A stretch of 64,000 nucleotides of DNA from Perognathus longimembris pacificus. Lineage: Eukaryota; Chordata; Mammalia; Rodentia; Heteromyidae. A model generated the notes under the pieces. The model saw only the letters and a program-made list of their open reading frames with translations, ran no database searches and was not told the origin of the DNA. The DNA lies in contig NC_063181.1 in the NCBI RefSeq assembly GCF_023159225.1, forward strand, positions 9,879,606 to 9,943,605, written 5' to 3'. The translations under genes and the position numbers were made by a program. Numbering within the stretch: the stretch's first letter is position 1; the number at the start of each line of letters is the position of its first letter. Shown here one piece after another: positions 10,831 to 21,889 of this stretch.

Positions 10831-11965
10831 GTAGTAGCATTCCCTTTTGGCCACATTTCTACCAGCATCTGTTGTTATTAGCTTTCTTTTTCTTTTTTTT
10901 TTCTTTTTTGGCCAGTCCTGGGCCTTGGACTCAGGGCCTGAGCACCGTCCCTGACCTCCTCCCGCTCAAGGCCAGCACTCTGCCACCTGAGCCACAGCGC
11001 CCCTTCTGGCCGTTTTCCATGTATGTTGTACTGGGGAATCGAACCGAGAGCTTCATGTGTAGGAGGCAAGCACTCTTGCCACTAGGCCATATTCCCAGCC
11101 CGTTATTAGATTTCTTAATAATGCGACTACACTGTTGGTAGAAGTGTGAACTTGTTCAACCATTCTGGAAAGCAGCATGGAGGTTCTTTAAAAGACTAAA
11201 TATATAGTTCCCCATATGACCCAGCAATCCCACTCCTGGGCATTTATTTACCCAAGTGACCACAAACAAGACCATACTAAAGCTAGTAGGACAACCATGT
11301 TCATTGCAGTATTACTTACCATAGCTGAGACATGAACCAACCCAGATGCCCCTCAGTAGATGAATGGATCAAGAAAATGTGGTACATATACACAATGGAG
11401 TTCTATGTTTCCATCAGAAAGAATGGCATTGCTCCATTCCTAAGGAAAGGAAAGACCTGGAAAAAAATATATTAAGCAAAGCAAGCAAGGCCCAAAGAAA
11501 TGTAGCTTGCATGGTTTCTCTAGTATGTAATATCTAGAATATGTCTATTCTTAGCAGGAATCACAATAGTCCAATTGCTAAGTTCATAGGACCATATATA
11601 ATGAAGTGTATCAAAATGAATGCCAAGAATTGGAAACAAGAGTTTCTTATTGTGTTCTGTTTGCAGTTATTTCTATTTTTATTTTTATTGTCTGTACCCT
11701 TTGTCTTGTATATAAGTTTACCTGATCTGTGGAATCATAGAAACAGCAGAACAAAGGATTAGCTAATGCAACAATGATACTCATTGGACACTACATTGGG
11801 AATGAACTCTGCAACTTGAAGGGGAGAGGAGTGGGGAGGAGAAAGCAGGAAAAAATGAGGGAGGGGACAGCAGTATTTTTAAAAAAGTGTACTCATCAGC
11901 TTACTTATGTAATTGTAACCCCCCTGTTCATCACCTTTACAATAAATATACTTGAAAAGAAAGAG
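10831..11965 (+). mobile_element. L1 insertion with 5' inversion, old 3' end
   Basis: From about 11126 to 11965 it is plus-strand L1: 'cactgttggtagaagtgtg', 'atgacccagcaatcccactc', 'gatgcccctcagtagatgaa', then the 3' UTR with its polypurine tract and 'acaataaatatacttg'. The segment 10831-11125, apart from a nested IDL-Geo, is L1 in the opposite orientation. It corresponds to the sequence just upstream of the plus part, as twin priming would produce. Flanking repeats of 16 bp (10815-10830 and 11966-11981, 15/16 identical) mark one insertion event. Confidence 0.85.
10887..11101 (-). mobile_element. IDL-Geo SINE nested in L1
   Basis: Minus-strand dimer: the ID-like head (right side, ending 'tattcccagcccg') with tRNA-type A and B boxes, followed by the Geo monomer and an A-rich tail, which reads as T-rich on the left. 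It is flanked by a 13-bp target duplication, 'gttattagctttc' (10874-10886) and 'gttattagatttc' (11102-11114). It is inserted within the inverted arm of the L1 and is therefore younger than it. Confidence 0.93.
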
Positions 11966-12093
11966 AGAAAAACAATTCAGTACACAAAAGACCCAACCTT
12001 GCTTTGGTTAGAATAAGGTCTTCCTTCATCAAAACTCATGAGAAGGCTCACTTTCCACGGTGATGATGATACCTTTAAAAAGTATTCGAGAGT

Positions 12094-12308
12094 AGGTCAT
12101 GGGTGGCTCGTGTCTGTAATCATAACTACTAAGGAGGATGAGATCTGAGGATCACAGTTCAAAGCCAGCCTCGGCAGAAAAGTCCATGAGTCTTATCTTT
12201 AGTAAACACCTCAGAAAAAGCCAGAAGTGGTAGATTGCTAGCCTTGAACACAAAGAGGCTCAGAGACAGTGCTCAGCCCCTAAGTTCAAGCCCCAGGCCT
12301 GGCAAAAT
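12094..12308 (+). mobile_element. B1-like/Geo composite SINE
   Basis: The head reads 'gtggctcgtgtctgtaatc', 'aggatgagatctgaggatc' and 'ttcaaagccagcctcgg' (B1/7SL-like). Then come 'aaaagccagaagtggtagat' and the Geo monomer, ending in 'ccccaggcctggcaaaat'. Divergence indicates an older copy. Confidence 0.85.
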
Positions 12309-12558
12309 AAAAGTGTTCAGGATCTACCTATACAAAGGATCTCCTTGTGAGTAGGCTAACAGCCCACTCTGCAAGCAATCAGTTAGCTATCTGGGTCATC
12401 TGGCCCTCTTTATCCTCTGCACATGTGATCCCTTGCTTTTAATCTAAGAGATCCCCACTGGAAGCTGAGCAGATCTGGTCACTTGATCTTGGACTCCAGC
12501 TCTACACATCACCTCCTCCCTTTGTAAATTTACTCTGTCTTTAGGTATTGTTAAGAAA

Positions 12559-12996
12559 GTTGAGTACTCATTATCTGAAATGCTTGGGACAAGAGCATTT
12601 TGGAAGGGGGAGGGGGAAATGAGGGAGGAGGTCACAAACAGTACAAGAAATATATCCAATGCCTAAAGTATGAAACTATAACCACTCTGCATATCAGTTT
12701 GACAATAAAAAAGAGCATTTTAGATTTCAGATATTTCTGCACTCTGGAACATTTGTGTGTACATAATGAGAATACCTTGGGCATCCTATTGGAGCCTAAA
12801 AACAAAATCCATTTATGCTTCATACACATCTCATTTACATAGCCTATGGGTGATATTATACACTATTTTAAATTGTTTTGTGCATGAAAAAGAAAGTTTC
12901 ATGGTATTCTACATTCCATTGATAGTGTCGTGTTGGCACTGAAAAATCCCAGGTTTTGAAATATTTCGGATTTTTCAGTTAGAAATAACAACCTGA
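12559..12996 (+). mobile_element. MER2/Tigger-like DNA transposon remnant
   Basis: It starts 'gttgagtactcattatctg', then has 'aaatgcttgggacaagagc', 'acataatgagaataccttgg', 'tttgtgcatgaaa' and 'tgttggcactgaaaaatc'. This order matches the non-autonomous Tc1/mariner element that begins with the consensus 'ttgagtatcccttatc'. A short L1 is inserted at 12602-12710. No transposase is preserved. Confidence 0.7.
12602..12710 (+). mobile_element. Short L1 3' UTR insertion with perfect duplication
   Basis: About 109 bp of L1 tail: the polypurine tract 'gggggagggggaaatgaggg', 'aacagtacaagaaatatatc' and 'agtttgacaataaaa'. It is flanked by the exact 11-bp duplication 'aagagcatttt' at 12591-12601 and 12711-12721, and it splits the MER2/Tigger-like element. 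Confidence 0.92.
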
Positions 12997-13124
12997 AGCT
13001 ACAAAGGAAAACACACGAAGATGACCACATATGAGGTAGAAATATTCTGGGCCAAGTTTTCGAAGTGAATGGACAGGCCCATTTAGAGCAACAGGCATCC
13101 CAGAAGAGACAAGAAATGTGGCAT

Positions 13125-13472
13125 CTATGTTAGATTTTTTTCATTGCTATGACAAAATATTTGACAGCACAACTTACCTTCAAAAACCTTCACTTTGTTT
13201 CATGGCTTTACAGATTTCAGTTCATGCTTGCTTGGCCTAACTGCATGGTAGAGAAATTATGCGGCCTTGTCTCACGATGACTAGCAAACAGAGAGACCGG
13301 AAGAAGCCAGACACAAGACACCCTTCATGACCTTCCTCAGTGACCCAATTCCTCTAGCTAGGCCCCACCCCTTCATGTTTCTAACACCTCCCAATATAGC
13401 ACCACCAGCGGCACACCAAGTCATCAATACATAAGACTTTTGAGCAGATGCTGAATATCCAAAACACAGCAG
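13125..13472 (-). mobile_element. MaLR-type LTR
   Basis: It starts 'tatgttagattttttttcat' and 'tgctatgacaaaatatttga', the reverse complement of a MaLR 3' end. It continues with 'ctagctaggccccacccc', 'cacctcccaatatagcacc' and 'gatgctgaatatccaaaac', typical of ORR1/MST-class LTRs read on the minus strand. Confidence 0.75.
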
Positions 13473-13639
13473 CATCTGAGTGGGAGAAGAGAAGCAGGTA
13501 AAGCACACTGTGGCCATCAAGGAAGGCTTCTTGGAAGAAGTATCTATTTGTGAAAAGTAGAATTCAGTCTGGATTGAAGAGCAAGGCTTTTTTTTTTATC
13601 TTTGCCTGAGTTGTCCTTTTAGCTCAGGAAGAAGGTCCC

Positions 13640-13912
13640 CCTAATCTTAGCCCTAATATCCTCCACCTTCCCTGACGCCAGGAAGGTATTACCTGGCCAG
13701 CCTTATCCCCTTATACCCTTCTGTATCTATCCATTACCTCCACCTATGATCCCCCATCTGCTATCATTATTTGCTCGTTTGCTTACAGTTTTCCTCCAAC
13801 ACCAAAAGTTGGCTCCCCGAGGGCAGGCCTGCCACTACCTTTTCACTGATATATATCCACTGCACTTGACACAGTACCTGGAATATTGTTCATGATTAAA
13901 ATAAGTAAGTGA
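13640..13912 (+). mobile_element. L2 LINE 3' end
   Basis: It has 'ccaccttccctgacgcc', 'tggctccccgagggcaggc', 'cactgcacttgacacagtac' and 'ctggaatattgttcatga', which follow the L2 3' consensus (ctccatgagggcaggg ... cagcgcctagcacagtgcctgg). It is ancient and diverged. Confidence 0.65.
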
Positions 13913-15129
13913 AAGAACAAACAAATAGGTTCTTTGTGGCAGATTGCCAACTTTGAGGCAGAAATTGGCAACACTGGAAGGTGATGAGGGAAATGTGAAG
14001 TACAGTCGTCAGGACCCTGGCCTCAAACAGGGGAACTTGGACTTTGTAAGAGCAGTGGAGAGCACTGCAGGGCTGAGGTGTGGGTTGTGAAGCATTGCCT
14101 TTGACCTTGGAGAGTTCATGCAGGGTTGCACTCAACATCTAGAAATGGGAACAGGTCCCCAAGATGTGGGCAGAACCAGATCTCAAAGGAGCTGTAGGTT
14201 TGTGCCTAGCAAATGCATTTCACGTTGTAGGTGCTCAGCAAATACTGAGGGAAGAAAGGAAGGAGAGGGAGACAAAGGAGTCATTTTGTTTCCATTGGAA
14301 ATAAGTAGAATAACACAGAATGCCTGCTTTCTTACAACCAATGACCCTCTTCTCCAAATATTGGGAGCCATATCCTTTCTTGTCCTTTTCCTCTTTTAAT
14401 TCCTTCTGCTGCACTGAGATGAGGCCTTCCTTCCTGGAGGAAAAGACTCCCTAGTGAAGAGGAGCCCGCATGGGGAGAGCCAAAGCTGGCTGCTTCAATC
14501 AGCTTAGAGCTGGCTCCGCAGGCTCCGCAGGCTTTCTGCTCTCAGATCCAAGGCCTCCTGCTGTGTGAGCCTGTGGCACTGCTCCATTTAGAGACAGAAG
14601 CTAGGGAAAGCATCCAAAAGCCCAGCCACCTGGGCAGGTTCTTGGGGATGGTCAGCAGCACCCTGACCCATACTCCCTATAAAATTCCAAGGACACCAGA
14701 TGATCTGAAAACTACTGACCTTCCTTCCTCCCCACCTCTCTGGTAGAGGATTATCAGGCCTCGGAGGGCTTTCCTTTCCTAAGAAGAGCACAAGCTGAAG
14801 ATCATTCTTGAGCTGGTTTTATTTTTGTTTTTCAGCATACCAGTACTGACTGCCTGTCACTACTCTGATGTCATTACTACTTGCTGCAGAGCATGTACAT
14901 CCGCTGGTCAGAGATGGTCTCTGGGGTCCTGAGTAAACCAGGAGGTTTGCAAGCATTGCCTATTGAGATGTAGATGATAGAACTCACTCCTGAAGCAGCT
15001 AAGTCCTTACTTAACCCCTTGTTCCTTAGGAGTTGAAGGAAATGATGGGGGTGTGAACAAAACAAGCCCTTTCCTGTATTACTGATGGAAGTGTAAATTG
15101 GCACAACTAGAAATGATCAGGTAGAACAT
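13913..15129. other. Unassigned non-coding stretch
   Basis: No gene is seen. The frames of 62-93 codons have no recognisable family. A short direct repeat, 'ggctccgcaggctccgcagg', lies at about 14512-14532. Confidence 0.45.
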
Positions 15130-15158
15130 CACACACACACACACACACACACACACAT
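15130..15158. repeat. (CA)n microsatellite
   Basis: Uninterrupted CA/AC dinucleotides. Confidence 0.95.
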
Positions 15159-15484
15159 TCAAAACTATGAACTCTTGGGCATGGCTTATCTATATCTAGG
15201 ATCTATATCTAGGAATGCATCCACAAATGGACTCACACAGAGGCGAAATGATATGTTTACATTTAAAAAGTGTTTTTTGTGAACCATTGTCTGAAAAGCA
15301 AAGCTGGGAAATAGCTAAATGTCTACCCATAGGGGAACTAGTCAAAATAAATCATGCAAGGTCCAGCCAGTAGGATATAAAAATAGCTGTGAAAGGGCTC
15401 TCCCTGTATTCATGTGAAGAATCTCCAAGTGTCATCTCTCACTGCATAAAAGAGTATGTTGGCTTAAAACAAGAAGCGTTTACT

Positions 15485-15690
15485 GGGCTGGGGATATGGC
15501 CTAGTGGCAAGAGTGCTTGCCTCGTATACATGAAGCCCTGGGTTCAATTCCCCCGCACCACATATATAGAAAACGGCCAGAAGTGGCGCTGTGGCTCAAG
15601 TGGCAGAGAGCTAGCCTTGAGCAAAAGGAAGCCAGGGACAGTGCTCAGGCCCTGAGTCCAAGGCCCAGGACTGGCAAAAAAGAAAAAAAG
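15485..15690 (+). mobile_element. IDL-Geo SINE, first of tandem pair
   Basis: The head is 'gggctggggatatggcctag' with a pol III A box ('tggcctagtggcaagagtg') and B box ('gggttcaattccc'). The linker is 'catatatagaaaac', then comes Geo ('cagaagtggcgctgtggctc' through 'aggcccaggactggc') and an A-rich tail. The sequence 'agaagcgtttact' precedes it (15472-15484), and a near-identical copy follows the second element. Confidence 0.95.
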
Positions 15691-15703
15691 TAAACAGATT
15701 TTG

Positions 15704-15910
15704 GGGGCTGGGGATATAGCCTAGTGGCAAGAGTGCCTGCCTCGGATACACGAGGCCCTAGGTTCGATTCCCCAGCACCACATATACAGAAAACTGCCAG
15801 AAGCGGCGCTGTGGCTTAAGGGGCAGAGTGCTAGCCTTGAGCGGGAAGAAGCCAGGGACAGTGCTCAGGCCCTGAGTCCAAGGCCCAGGACTGGCCAAAA
15901 AAAAAACAAA
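15704..15910 (+). mobile_element. IDL-Geo SINE, second of tandem pair
   Basis: Same orientation and structure as the preceding copy. Both A and B boxes are intact ('ggttcgattcccc'), and there is an A-rich tail. It is followed by 'agaagtgtttact' at 15912-15924, 12/13 identical to 15472-15484. One target duplication therefore flanks the pair. The host sequence ('ggcttaaaacaagaag ... gttttggtttctatggggca') may itself be a MaLR fragment. Confidence 0.95.
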
Positions 15911-15924
15911 AAGAAGTGTTTACT

Positions 15925-16969
15925 GTTTTGGTTTCTATGGGGCAGGAAATGGGGAGAGACTTCATTGGGTAGCTGTGGATTAGAATGGAGGATGGAGCCA
16001 CTGCGAGCAGGACTGTGTCCTTCATGGCTTGGTGATGGAGGGCTTAGCATGTGCTTTCTGCCCACTCACGACTCTGAGCCATATGTAGAGTTATGGGTAG
16101 GTTTCAGTCCCTGGTTACATGGCTCTCAGACTGGGAGAGGATTGTCAGGACACTGAAGTTGTCTTCCCCTGGTAAATGATGAGAGAGAGAAGGAGAGAGT
16201 TGTGGAGAGGGAGAAGAAAAGAGATTCAAGTAATGTTGGCCCATCACCTAATTTCAGAGTGACATCCCATCCATTCTGCCCTTGCTCTCTAGTTGCAAGT
16301 CACGAATTCTAGCCCACAGTCAAAGCCAAAAAGTTACACCTCTGGAGAAGCATCGAAGAATTTGTGAACAAACCTTGACAGGCAACTTACCAAGATTGCT
16401 GAAAGAAATACAAAAGAGCATGAGACAAAGGAAAAAACAGGAGCGGTTTGGATGACAAGCTACTACATATGTAACAAGGGGGGCGGGGGAAGAATAGTTA
16501 TATGTAGTTGCAGATACATAAAAGATCTCTGGAAGCAGACACAATAAACTGTGAAGTAGAGCTGCCTCCAGGGAGACCAATCAGTTGCTCAGGAACACGG
16601 GTGGGAGGAAATCATTGTGTTAGATATCTTTGTCAACCTCTCCAATTTAGTACCGGGTAAATTACCTGTTTTTGGAGAAGATAGGAAGTCTCCATTTTGT
16701 TATTCTGTTAATGTTTACTGAGCATCATGGAGTGAGGCCAAGGGAGGATCTATACTTCTGTGGAATTTGCAGTCTGTCTGGCTGAACAAAACGTAGGCAT
16801 ATTGGAAAGCTTTAGAAGTAATTTAATATCAAACACGCTGAAGGTCAAGTGTATTTCACAGACAAAGACACCATGCAGATGGCCTTGGAAGAGTGTAGAA
16901 TGGAAATAACTTGAAACCCAGGAAAAATACAAGGCCAGAAAAACAGACTTGAGACTGGAAGTTTATGGG
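15925..16969. other. Unassigned stretch, possibly MaLR at the left
   Basis: The first 250 bp may be the rest of an old LTR split by the IDL-Geo pair. Beyond that I recognise no repeat or gene. Confidence 0.35.
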
Positions 16970-17024
16970 TCTCTGTCGCTCTCTTTCTCTCTCTGCTTCT
17001 CTCTTCCCTCTTCTCTCTCATCAA
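16970..17024. repeat. CT-rich low-complexity tract
   Basis: Pyrimidine-rich (CT)n/(TCTCTC)n run with interruptions. Confidence 0.85.
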
Positions 17025-17221
17025 GATGCCCATCCCCTTTGGTTGCTCTCCACCATCTATCTACCTCGCCATCCTCCTTCTCAGTTCACAAGGACTCTCA
17101 TAACACCCTCCTCTCTCTCCATATATACCTATATATATATGATTCATTTCCCTCCTGATGGCCACTTCTCCTTTATTAGTCATAAACTCTGGCCTCCTCT
17201 TGCATAGCTTCAATTATCTTC

Positions 17222-17580
17222 CCCTCAAACTCACATGTTAAAATCCTAATGTCCAGTATGTGAAAGCATAACCTAACTTGAAAGTAATATTTTAGGTCAA
17301 GGTGAGGTTGTTAGTTTGGGCCCTCATCCGGTATGACCAGTGTCTTTTAAAGGGAGGGAGACATCTGGACACAAATACACAAAGGAAGACTCTCTCATGA
17401 TAGGAAAAACAGATGTGAGAGTTCTTCATGTACAAGACAAAGCCCACTGAAGGTTGCCAGCCAGCATAGGAGCTGGGAGAAGCCTGCCATAGATTGTTCC
17501 CCCTAGCCCTGACGAGGAAGCAACCCAATAGAGTTCCAGCCTCCAGAATTCACACAGTGAAGCCATGTTAACTAAGACAC
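17222..17580 (+). mobile_element. MaLR/MLT1-type LTR
   Basis: It has 'catgttaaaatcctaatgtc', 'ttgggccctcatccgg', 'agggagggagacatctgg', 'gagttccagcctccagaatt' and a 3' end of 'atgttaactaagacac'. All are in the order of plus-strand MaLR LTRs, which end in sequences like 'gactaagaca'. Confidence 0.75.
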
Positions 17581-17964
17581 TTGGTTGGGGGTTCCTTGCT
17601 CCAGCACTTCCAGCAAACCCGTATATTCAGTGGCTCTGGCTTTGTTCTGATGAGGCAGATCCATGCACCCGGCGTGCGGAAGAGCCGTGCACCCTTAGTC
17701 CATCGGTTCACATGTCACAGGAGAACCTGACTGCCGACTGTGGTTAGGAAGTGATTTACCCACGTGAAGCTCATGGAGAAATACCACTGTCATGTGGTAG
17801 CATTGGAGGGGGAGAGGGTGGGGGACCTAAAAGAGGAAATAATGTTATTAAGAGGGATTCATGACTTTCTAGTGGGAATTGGTTCTTGCAGGGTTACTGT
17901 CAAGCAAGACCATGCCTCACATTTCGTCTCTCCCACCGATGCCCGTTTGCCCGTCTCTTCTGCC

Positions 17965-18107
17965 ACATTGTGATGGAGGCAGAGGATTCTCCTCAGATCC
18001 AGCTGCTTGACCTTGGACTTCCCGACCTCCAGTACTATTAGGTGAATAAACTTGTATAACTAAATGTGTGACGTCCCTAGCCTAAGTATCCTGTTAGCAA
18101 CTAAGAC
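17965..18107 (+). mobile_element. MaLR/MLT1-type LTR, 3' fragment
   Basis: It has 'gcttgaccttggacttccc', 'gacctccagtactatta', 'ggtgaataaacttgtataac' and 'gttagcaactaagacatt', the canonical 3' quarter of an MLT1 LTR. It lies about 400 bp after the LTR at 17222-17580 in the same orientation. The two could be a split element or independent insertions. Confidence 0.7.
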
Positions 18108-18529
18108 ATTGCCCAAGCTCATCTGTTTAAGAAGTACCGCCATTGAACCTGGTGTGTTGGCATCCAGTCTTCTGTTGGGTCATCTCCTGGTCATCCAGGT
18201 TCAGCACCCCATGGTGGCTGAGGGAAAGGAGGCAATTGACAGAGAAGGGATGAAAGGCCCTCAATCCATTTGTTCTCTGGCCACATGCTACATTCTCTTC
18301 CATTGAACACATCCCTAGTTCTCAGCCTGAGCAGAGGTTAGCCAATAATAAAGGAGTTGTCAATAAGGCCCTTCACTGCCCGGGGACCCTCATTCACTGA
18401 CTTTTGTGGGACAGATGCCAAGCTGGATGCTAGAATATAAAGTTGAGGAAGACACTGCACGTTTCCGAATGAGCCTATAGCAGGAGTGGCAAAGCCGAGA
18501 ACGATGCACACGGGGTGTATGTGTCAAGG
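18108..18529. other. Unassigned non-coding stretch
   Basis: No gene or repeat is recognised with confidence. Confidence 0.4.
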
Positions 18530-18680
18530 GCTTTCACGCATCACACAATCTGATCCCTTTAGTAGCTCCATGGGTAGACACCTCTATTCTTACTTTGTAG
18601 ATGGAGAGTCAGAGTCTACATAAACAAAGGAACGCATCTCGGGGCCGTGCAGCTGGTAGGTGGCGGGTCTGGGATGTGGA
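18530..18680 (-). mobile_element. MIR SINE
   Basis: It has 'ctttgtagatggagagtcag' and 'ggggccgtgcagctggtagg', ending 'tggcgggtctgggatgtgga'. This parallels the reverse complement of MIR (gatgaggaaactgagg ... cacagctagtaagtggcagagctgggat). Confidence 0.65.
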
Positions 18681-19109
18681 GCATTCTGGCTTGATGTCTG
18701 CGCTCTTGTCCTCAATCACTCTGCTGAGCTGCATTGCATTCAGGTGCATCAACAACACTTAACTGCAGAAAGGCCAGGGCAAGGACCACACAGAATCACA
18801 AGCTGGAGGACTGTGGGAAGAGAGGAAGGAGAGTTTATGTGTGAGATGTTCACAGAGCTGGAGGGGCGGCATGTGAGCTAAGGGGGTAGGTGCTAGATGC
18901 ATGGGGAGCTGGTGAGTGGGAGCACAGGGTGTGCTTTAAGAAGAGTCATTCTAGCATCATCCATCATGAGAGGGAAACATAGAAGAATCCCACAGAGGAA
19001 GCTAGACAGGAAGCAAGAGGCCAGGCAGAGAGGGAGGGGTGAGAACACTGAAGACCACAGAACTCTTTTGTTTATTGGTGCCCAATGTCTTGTTCTAAGT
19101 ATGGTTTTG

Positions 19110-19116
<7 letters not shown>
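18681..19116. other. Unassigned, possible L2 remnant
   Basis: The segment around 18830-18965 ('gtgctttaagaagagtcatt' and nearby) faintly resembles an ancient repeat related to L2 on the minus strand. No gene is seen. Confidence 0.3.

Positions 19117-19176
<60 letters not shown>
19117..19176. repeat. (TG)30 microsatellite
   Basis: Uninterrupted GT dinucleotides over about 60 bp; the longest pure dinucleotide run in the window. Confidence 0.97.
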
Positions 19177-19179
<3 letters not shown>

Positions 19180-19482
19180 AAGATGCCTCTGGCATCCCCT
19201 ATGAAGACTGGATGTAAGAAGTTAGAGATAGGAGGAAGGATAGCCTGGCTACAAAAGAAGAGTGAACAAAGGTAGTGACAAAAGAGACTGTTGAGGTGGA
19301 TGCAGAATATGCATGAGAAAGAAGGCAGAGTCTAAACTGAATGCCATCTTCTTTCTTTCTCCTGTGGATAATGAGCATGCGCTTCTAACACAAACATTTC
19401 CCATTTCTACCCACAGTTCCTAATATTATCCTCTCTACCCCACTCCCCTAGTTTTAGCCTGCATGAACACAACAGCACAGGC

Positions 19483-19483
<1 letters not shown>

Positions 19484-19514
<31 letters not shown>
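19484..19514. repeat. (CA)n microsatellite
   Basis: 'acatacacatacac' followed by pure CA and a short C run. Confidence 0.93.
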
Positions 19515-20357
19515 CCCTCTGACTTAATGTTATATTTAGTACCTTTAATTATTTTACCGGAACAATTTCTTTGACACAGTCAAAGATAATCAGAATATCT
19601 TTTTCAGGAGGCAAGAACTGTTTATATTCTTGACCTGATTCCCAACACCCAACAAAATCCTCTAGAGAGCAATTAATTAAATGGTTATCAGTGTGTCTTA
19701 CTTAGAGGATTTCTCACTTCTCTCTGTCTTTATCTCTCATCCTTCCTAACTTCTCTCCTATGACACCCCCTCCCATCCCCAGTGTTCCTCGGTGGTTAAG
19801 AAGCTAGGTTTCATTTCCTTTGGTGGTAGAACATAGCTTTGTTTTTAAAGACACTCACAATCCAAGAGCTTTATTTTTTTCCCCTTGTAACTATGTTGAT
19901 GCTATATTTAGTAATTTTATTAAGGAGATAATTTACGTAAATTCCATACAGGAGCCCTGCTGAGTAGCAGGCTAACTTATTCTATTCTTCTTATGAGGGA
20001 AAACAGACAAACCAAATGAGATTTAAAGACTAGACAGATGAATTTGTGTCTGTGCTGAAGTCAAGCCTGGGACCTCAGGACACCTCCTGGGATGTGAGGA
20101 AGAGAACACTGTGTTCCATCCACTAGCAAACTTCTGAAAAGGAGGGGGTAGGCTGGGAGTACAGGAATACATTTCAATACAGGGGAAAATGTAACATTGA
20201 GCATTCACTTGGAGCAGCATGAGATTTCCTGATCTAAAAGGCACAAGGCCCTTCTTCCTCCATCTGCCACAGTAAGGCCCAGCCTCAGCTGGACAGATGC
20301 CAAAGAAGCAGCCTGACCCAGCACTTGGGCACTATCTGTTAGCTTTTCCTCTCCAAG
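19515..20357. other. Unassigned non-coding stretch
   Basis: No gene or named repeat is recognised. Confidence 0.4.
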
Positions 20358-20551
20358 ATGGCACTCTGTCACTTGAGCCACAGCTCCACTTCCAGCTTTT
20401 TTTTTTTCTCTCTTTTTGCTGGTTAATTAGAAATAAGAATCTCATGGACTTTCCTATCTGGGCTCACTTTGAATCCTGATCCTCAGATCTTAGGCTTCTG
20501 AGTAGCCAGGATTACAGGTGTAGGCATCTGTAGGCATCTGGCATCTAGCCC
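20358..20551 (-). mobile_element. B1-like/Geo composite SINE, 3'-truncated
   Basis: Minus strand: the B1-like head ends at about 20551 ('cagatctt' through 'taatcctggctactcag'), followed by the linker 'taattaaccagcaaaa'. Only the first part of Geo is present ('tggctcaagtgacagag'). The tail half is missing beyond 20358. A duplicated 'taggcatctg' sits at the head end. Confidence 0.8.
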
Positions 20552-20964
20552 TCCCCAGAATTTCTGTGACTATATTTGCTCCCCAGTGGCAGAGAGGGAC
20601 TGGGTCTGCTCACGTGACTTGTTCAGTCTCTGTCTTAGCACCAAGCAAGTGAACATGGGCCTCTTATTGAATACAAGGAAACCCCACTTTCAACAAAGCA
20701 TATAAAATGGGGGGAAAAACGGATTTGTACAGAAGACATCAAGGGGTGGTTATTAGCTTTACAAAGAGACAAACTAGAGAATTCTTTAAAATCCCCAGCT
20801 CCCTTGGTGCATTGGAAATGAGATTCAATTTAGAAAAAAAAAATTCAATTGATACACAACTTTTGAGAATGCTCTGCTGGAGAAAAGAAGACACAGCAGG
20901 GACTAGGTATTGGTGGTGATTAAGAAAAGGAAGAGGACATAATTTCCTTCCTTCCCAGGAGGTC

Positions 20965-21145
20965 TGATATTAAAATGTACTGGGAGCCTACTCTATGCCA
21001 AATGCGTTCAAACGCCTTCATCATGTCTACCCCTCGTGAGAGCTGTGGGGGGAAACAGGTTTGCTTTATGGTACAAATAAGTCTTTGAGGCTCAGGAAGG
21101 CTGCAGCTTGCACACAACCAGAGAGGGTTGGGTCCGAAGCAGAAC
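20965..21145 (-). mobile_element. MIR SINE
   Basis: 'ctgggagcctactctatgcc', 'tttgaggctcaggaaggctg' and 'gcacacaaccagagag' follow MIR in reverse complement. It is diverged. Confidence 0.6.
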
Positions 21146-21889
21146 TTGGGTGTTCCTTTTCTTTTTCTTCTGGGCCTCTCCTCAGCCACTCCATAGTTCC
21201 TTAATCCTAGGAGGCAGGTGTTTTCCTGATATTCCGAGGCTATCTTCCTGTCCCAAAACAAATCTCGCTACAGAACAGGATGAGCCAACTCCCCCTGAAA
21301 ACCCATACACTCTTCTAGGAAAATGACTGTGTGGCTCAATAACCTTTTCCCGTTTGGGGAATTAATGAGAGAATCTATGGATCCCCAGTGAGGTCCCATG
21401 AAACAAAACATTAGCGCCCAGTGAGGTCTGGGTGAGCCTCAGTCCATGGTCTGCAGCAGGAGGGCAGCTCGAGGAGCTGACCAATAGGTTAGAGTATCTA
21501 TTAAGTGTCCTGAATACATAAGCTACCCTTTGTCATCCATATTTGGGAGGCTTCGGGGATCAAAAAAACCTGGTTACTCCCTGGGTTCCTTTGTGTGTAG
21601 CTGCAACTGGACTCTGACCAGTAGGAGAGGAGGGGAAGTGAAATGACCTCCTGGGCATGCAAATCCATGCTCTTTCTCTCTACACTGGCAAAAGGAGGAT
21701 GGTGATCTTAGGAGATGGGCAGCCCTATGGCAAGGGTGGAACTCCTACAAGTTGAAATTGGAAGTTTTGCTTTTGGTGGCAGTTAGAGTTACCTTAACCT
21801 ATGCAGCACATCAAAAAGTCTCAATGGTGAGGCTCAGGGATTGGGCTTAAGAGAGCAAGTCAGTGGAAGTAGGCAGATTGCAAACTTTA
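21146..21889. other. Unassigned non-coding stretch
   Basis: No gene or repeat is recognised. Confidence 0.4.

Noticed and set aside
15580..15615. CTCF-like 'ccagaagtggcgctg' in every Geo monomer
   Set aside because: It is one base short of the CTCF core spacing and mismatches key positions; the similarity is only partial.
15485..15910. tRNA-like sequences with A and B boxes
   Set aside because: They are parts of IDL-Geo SINEs and lack a cloverleaf and mature tRNA ends, so they were not called as tRNA genes.
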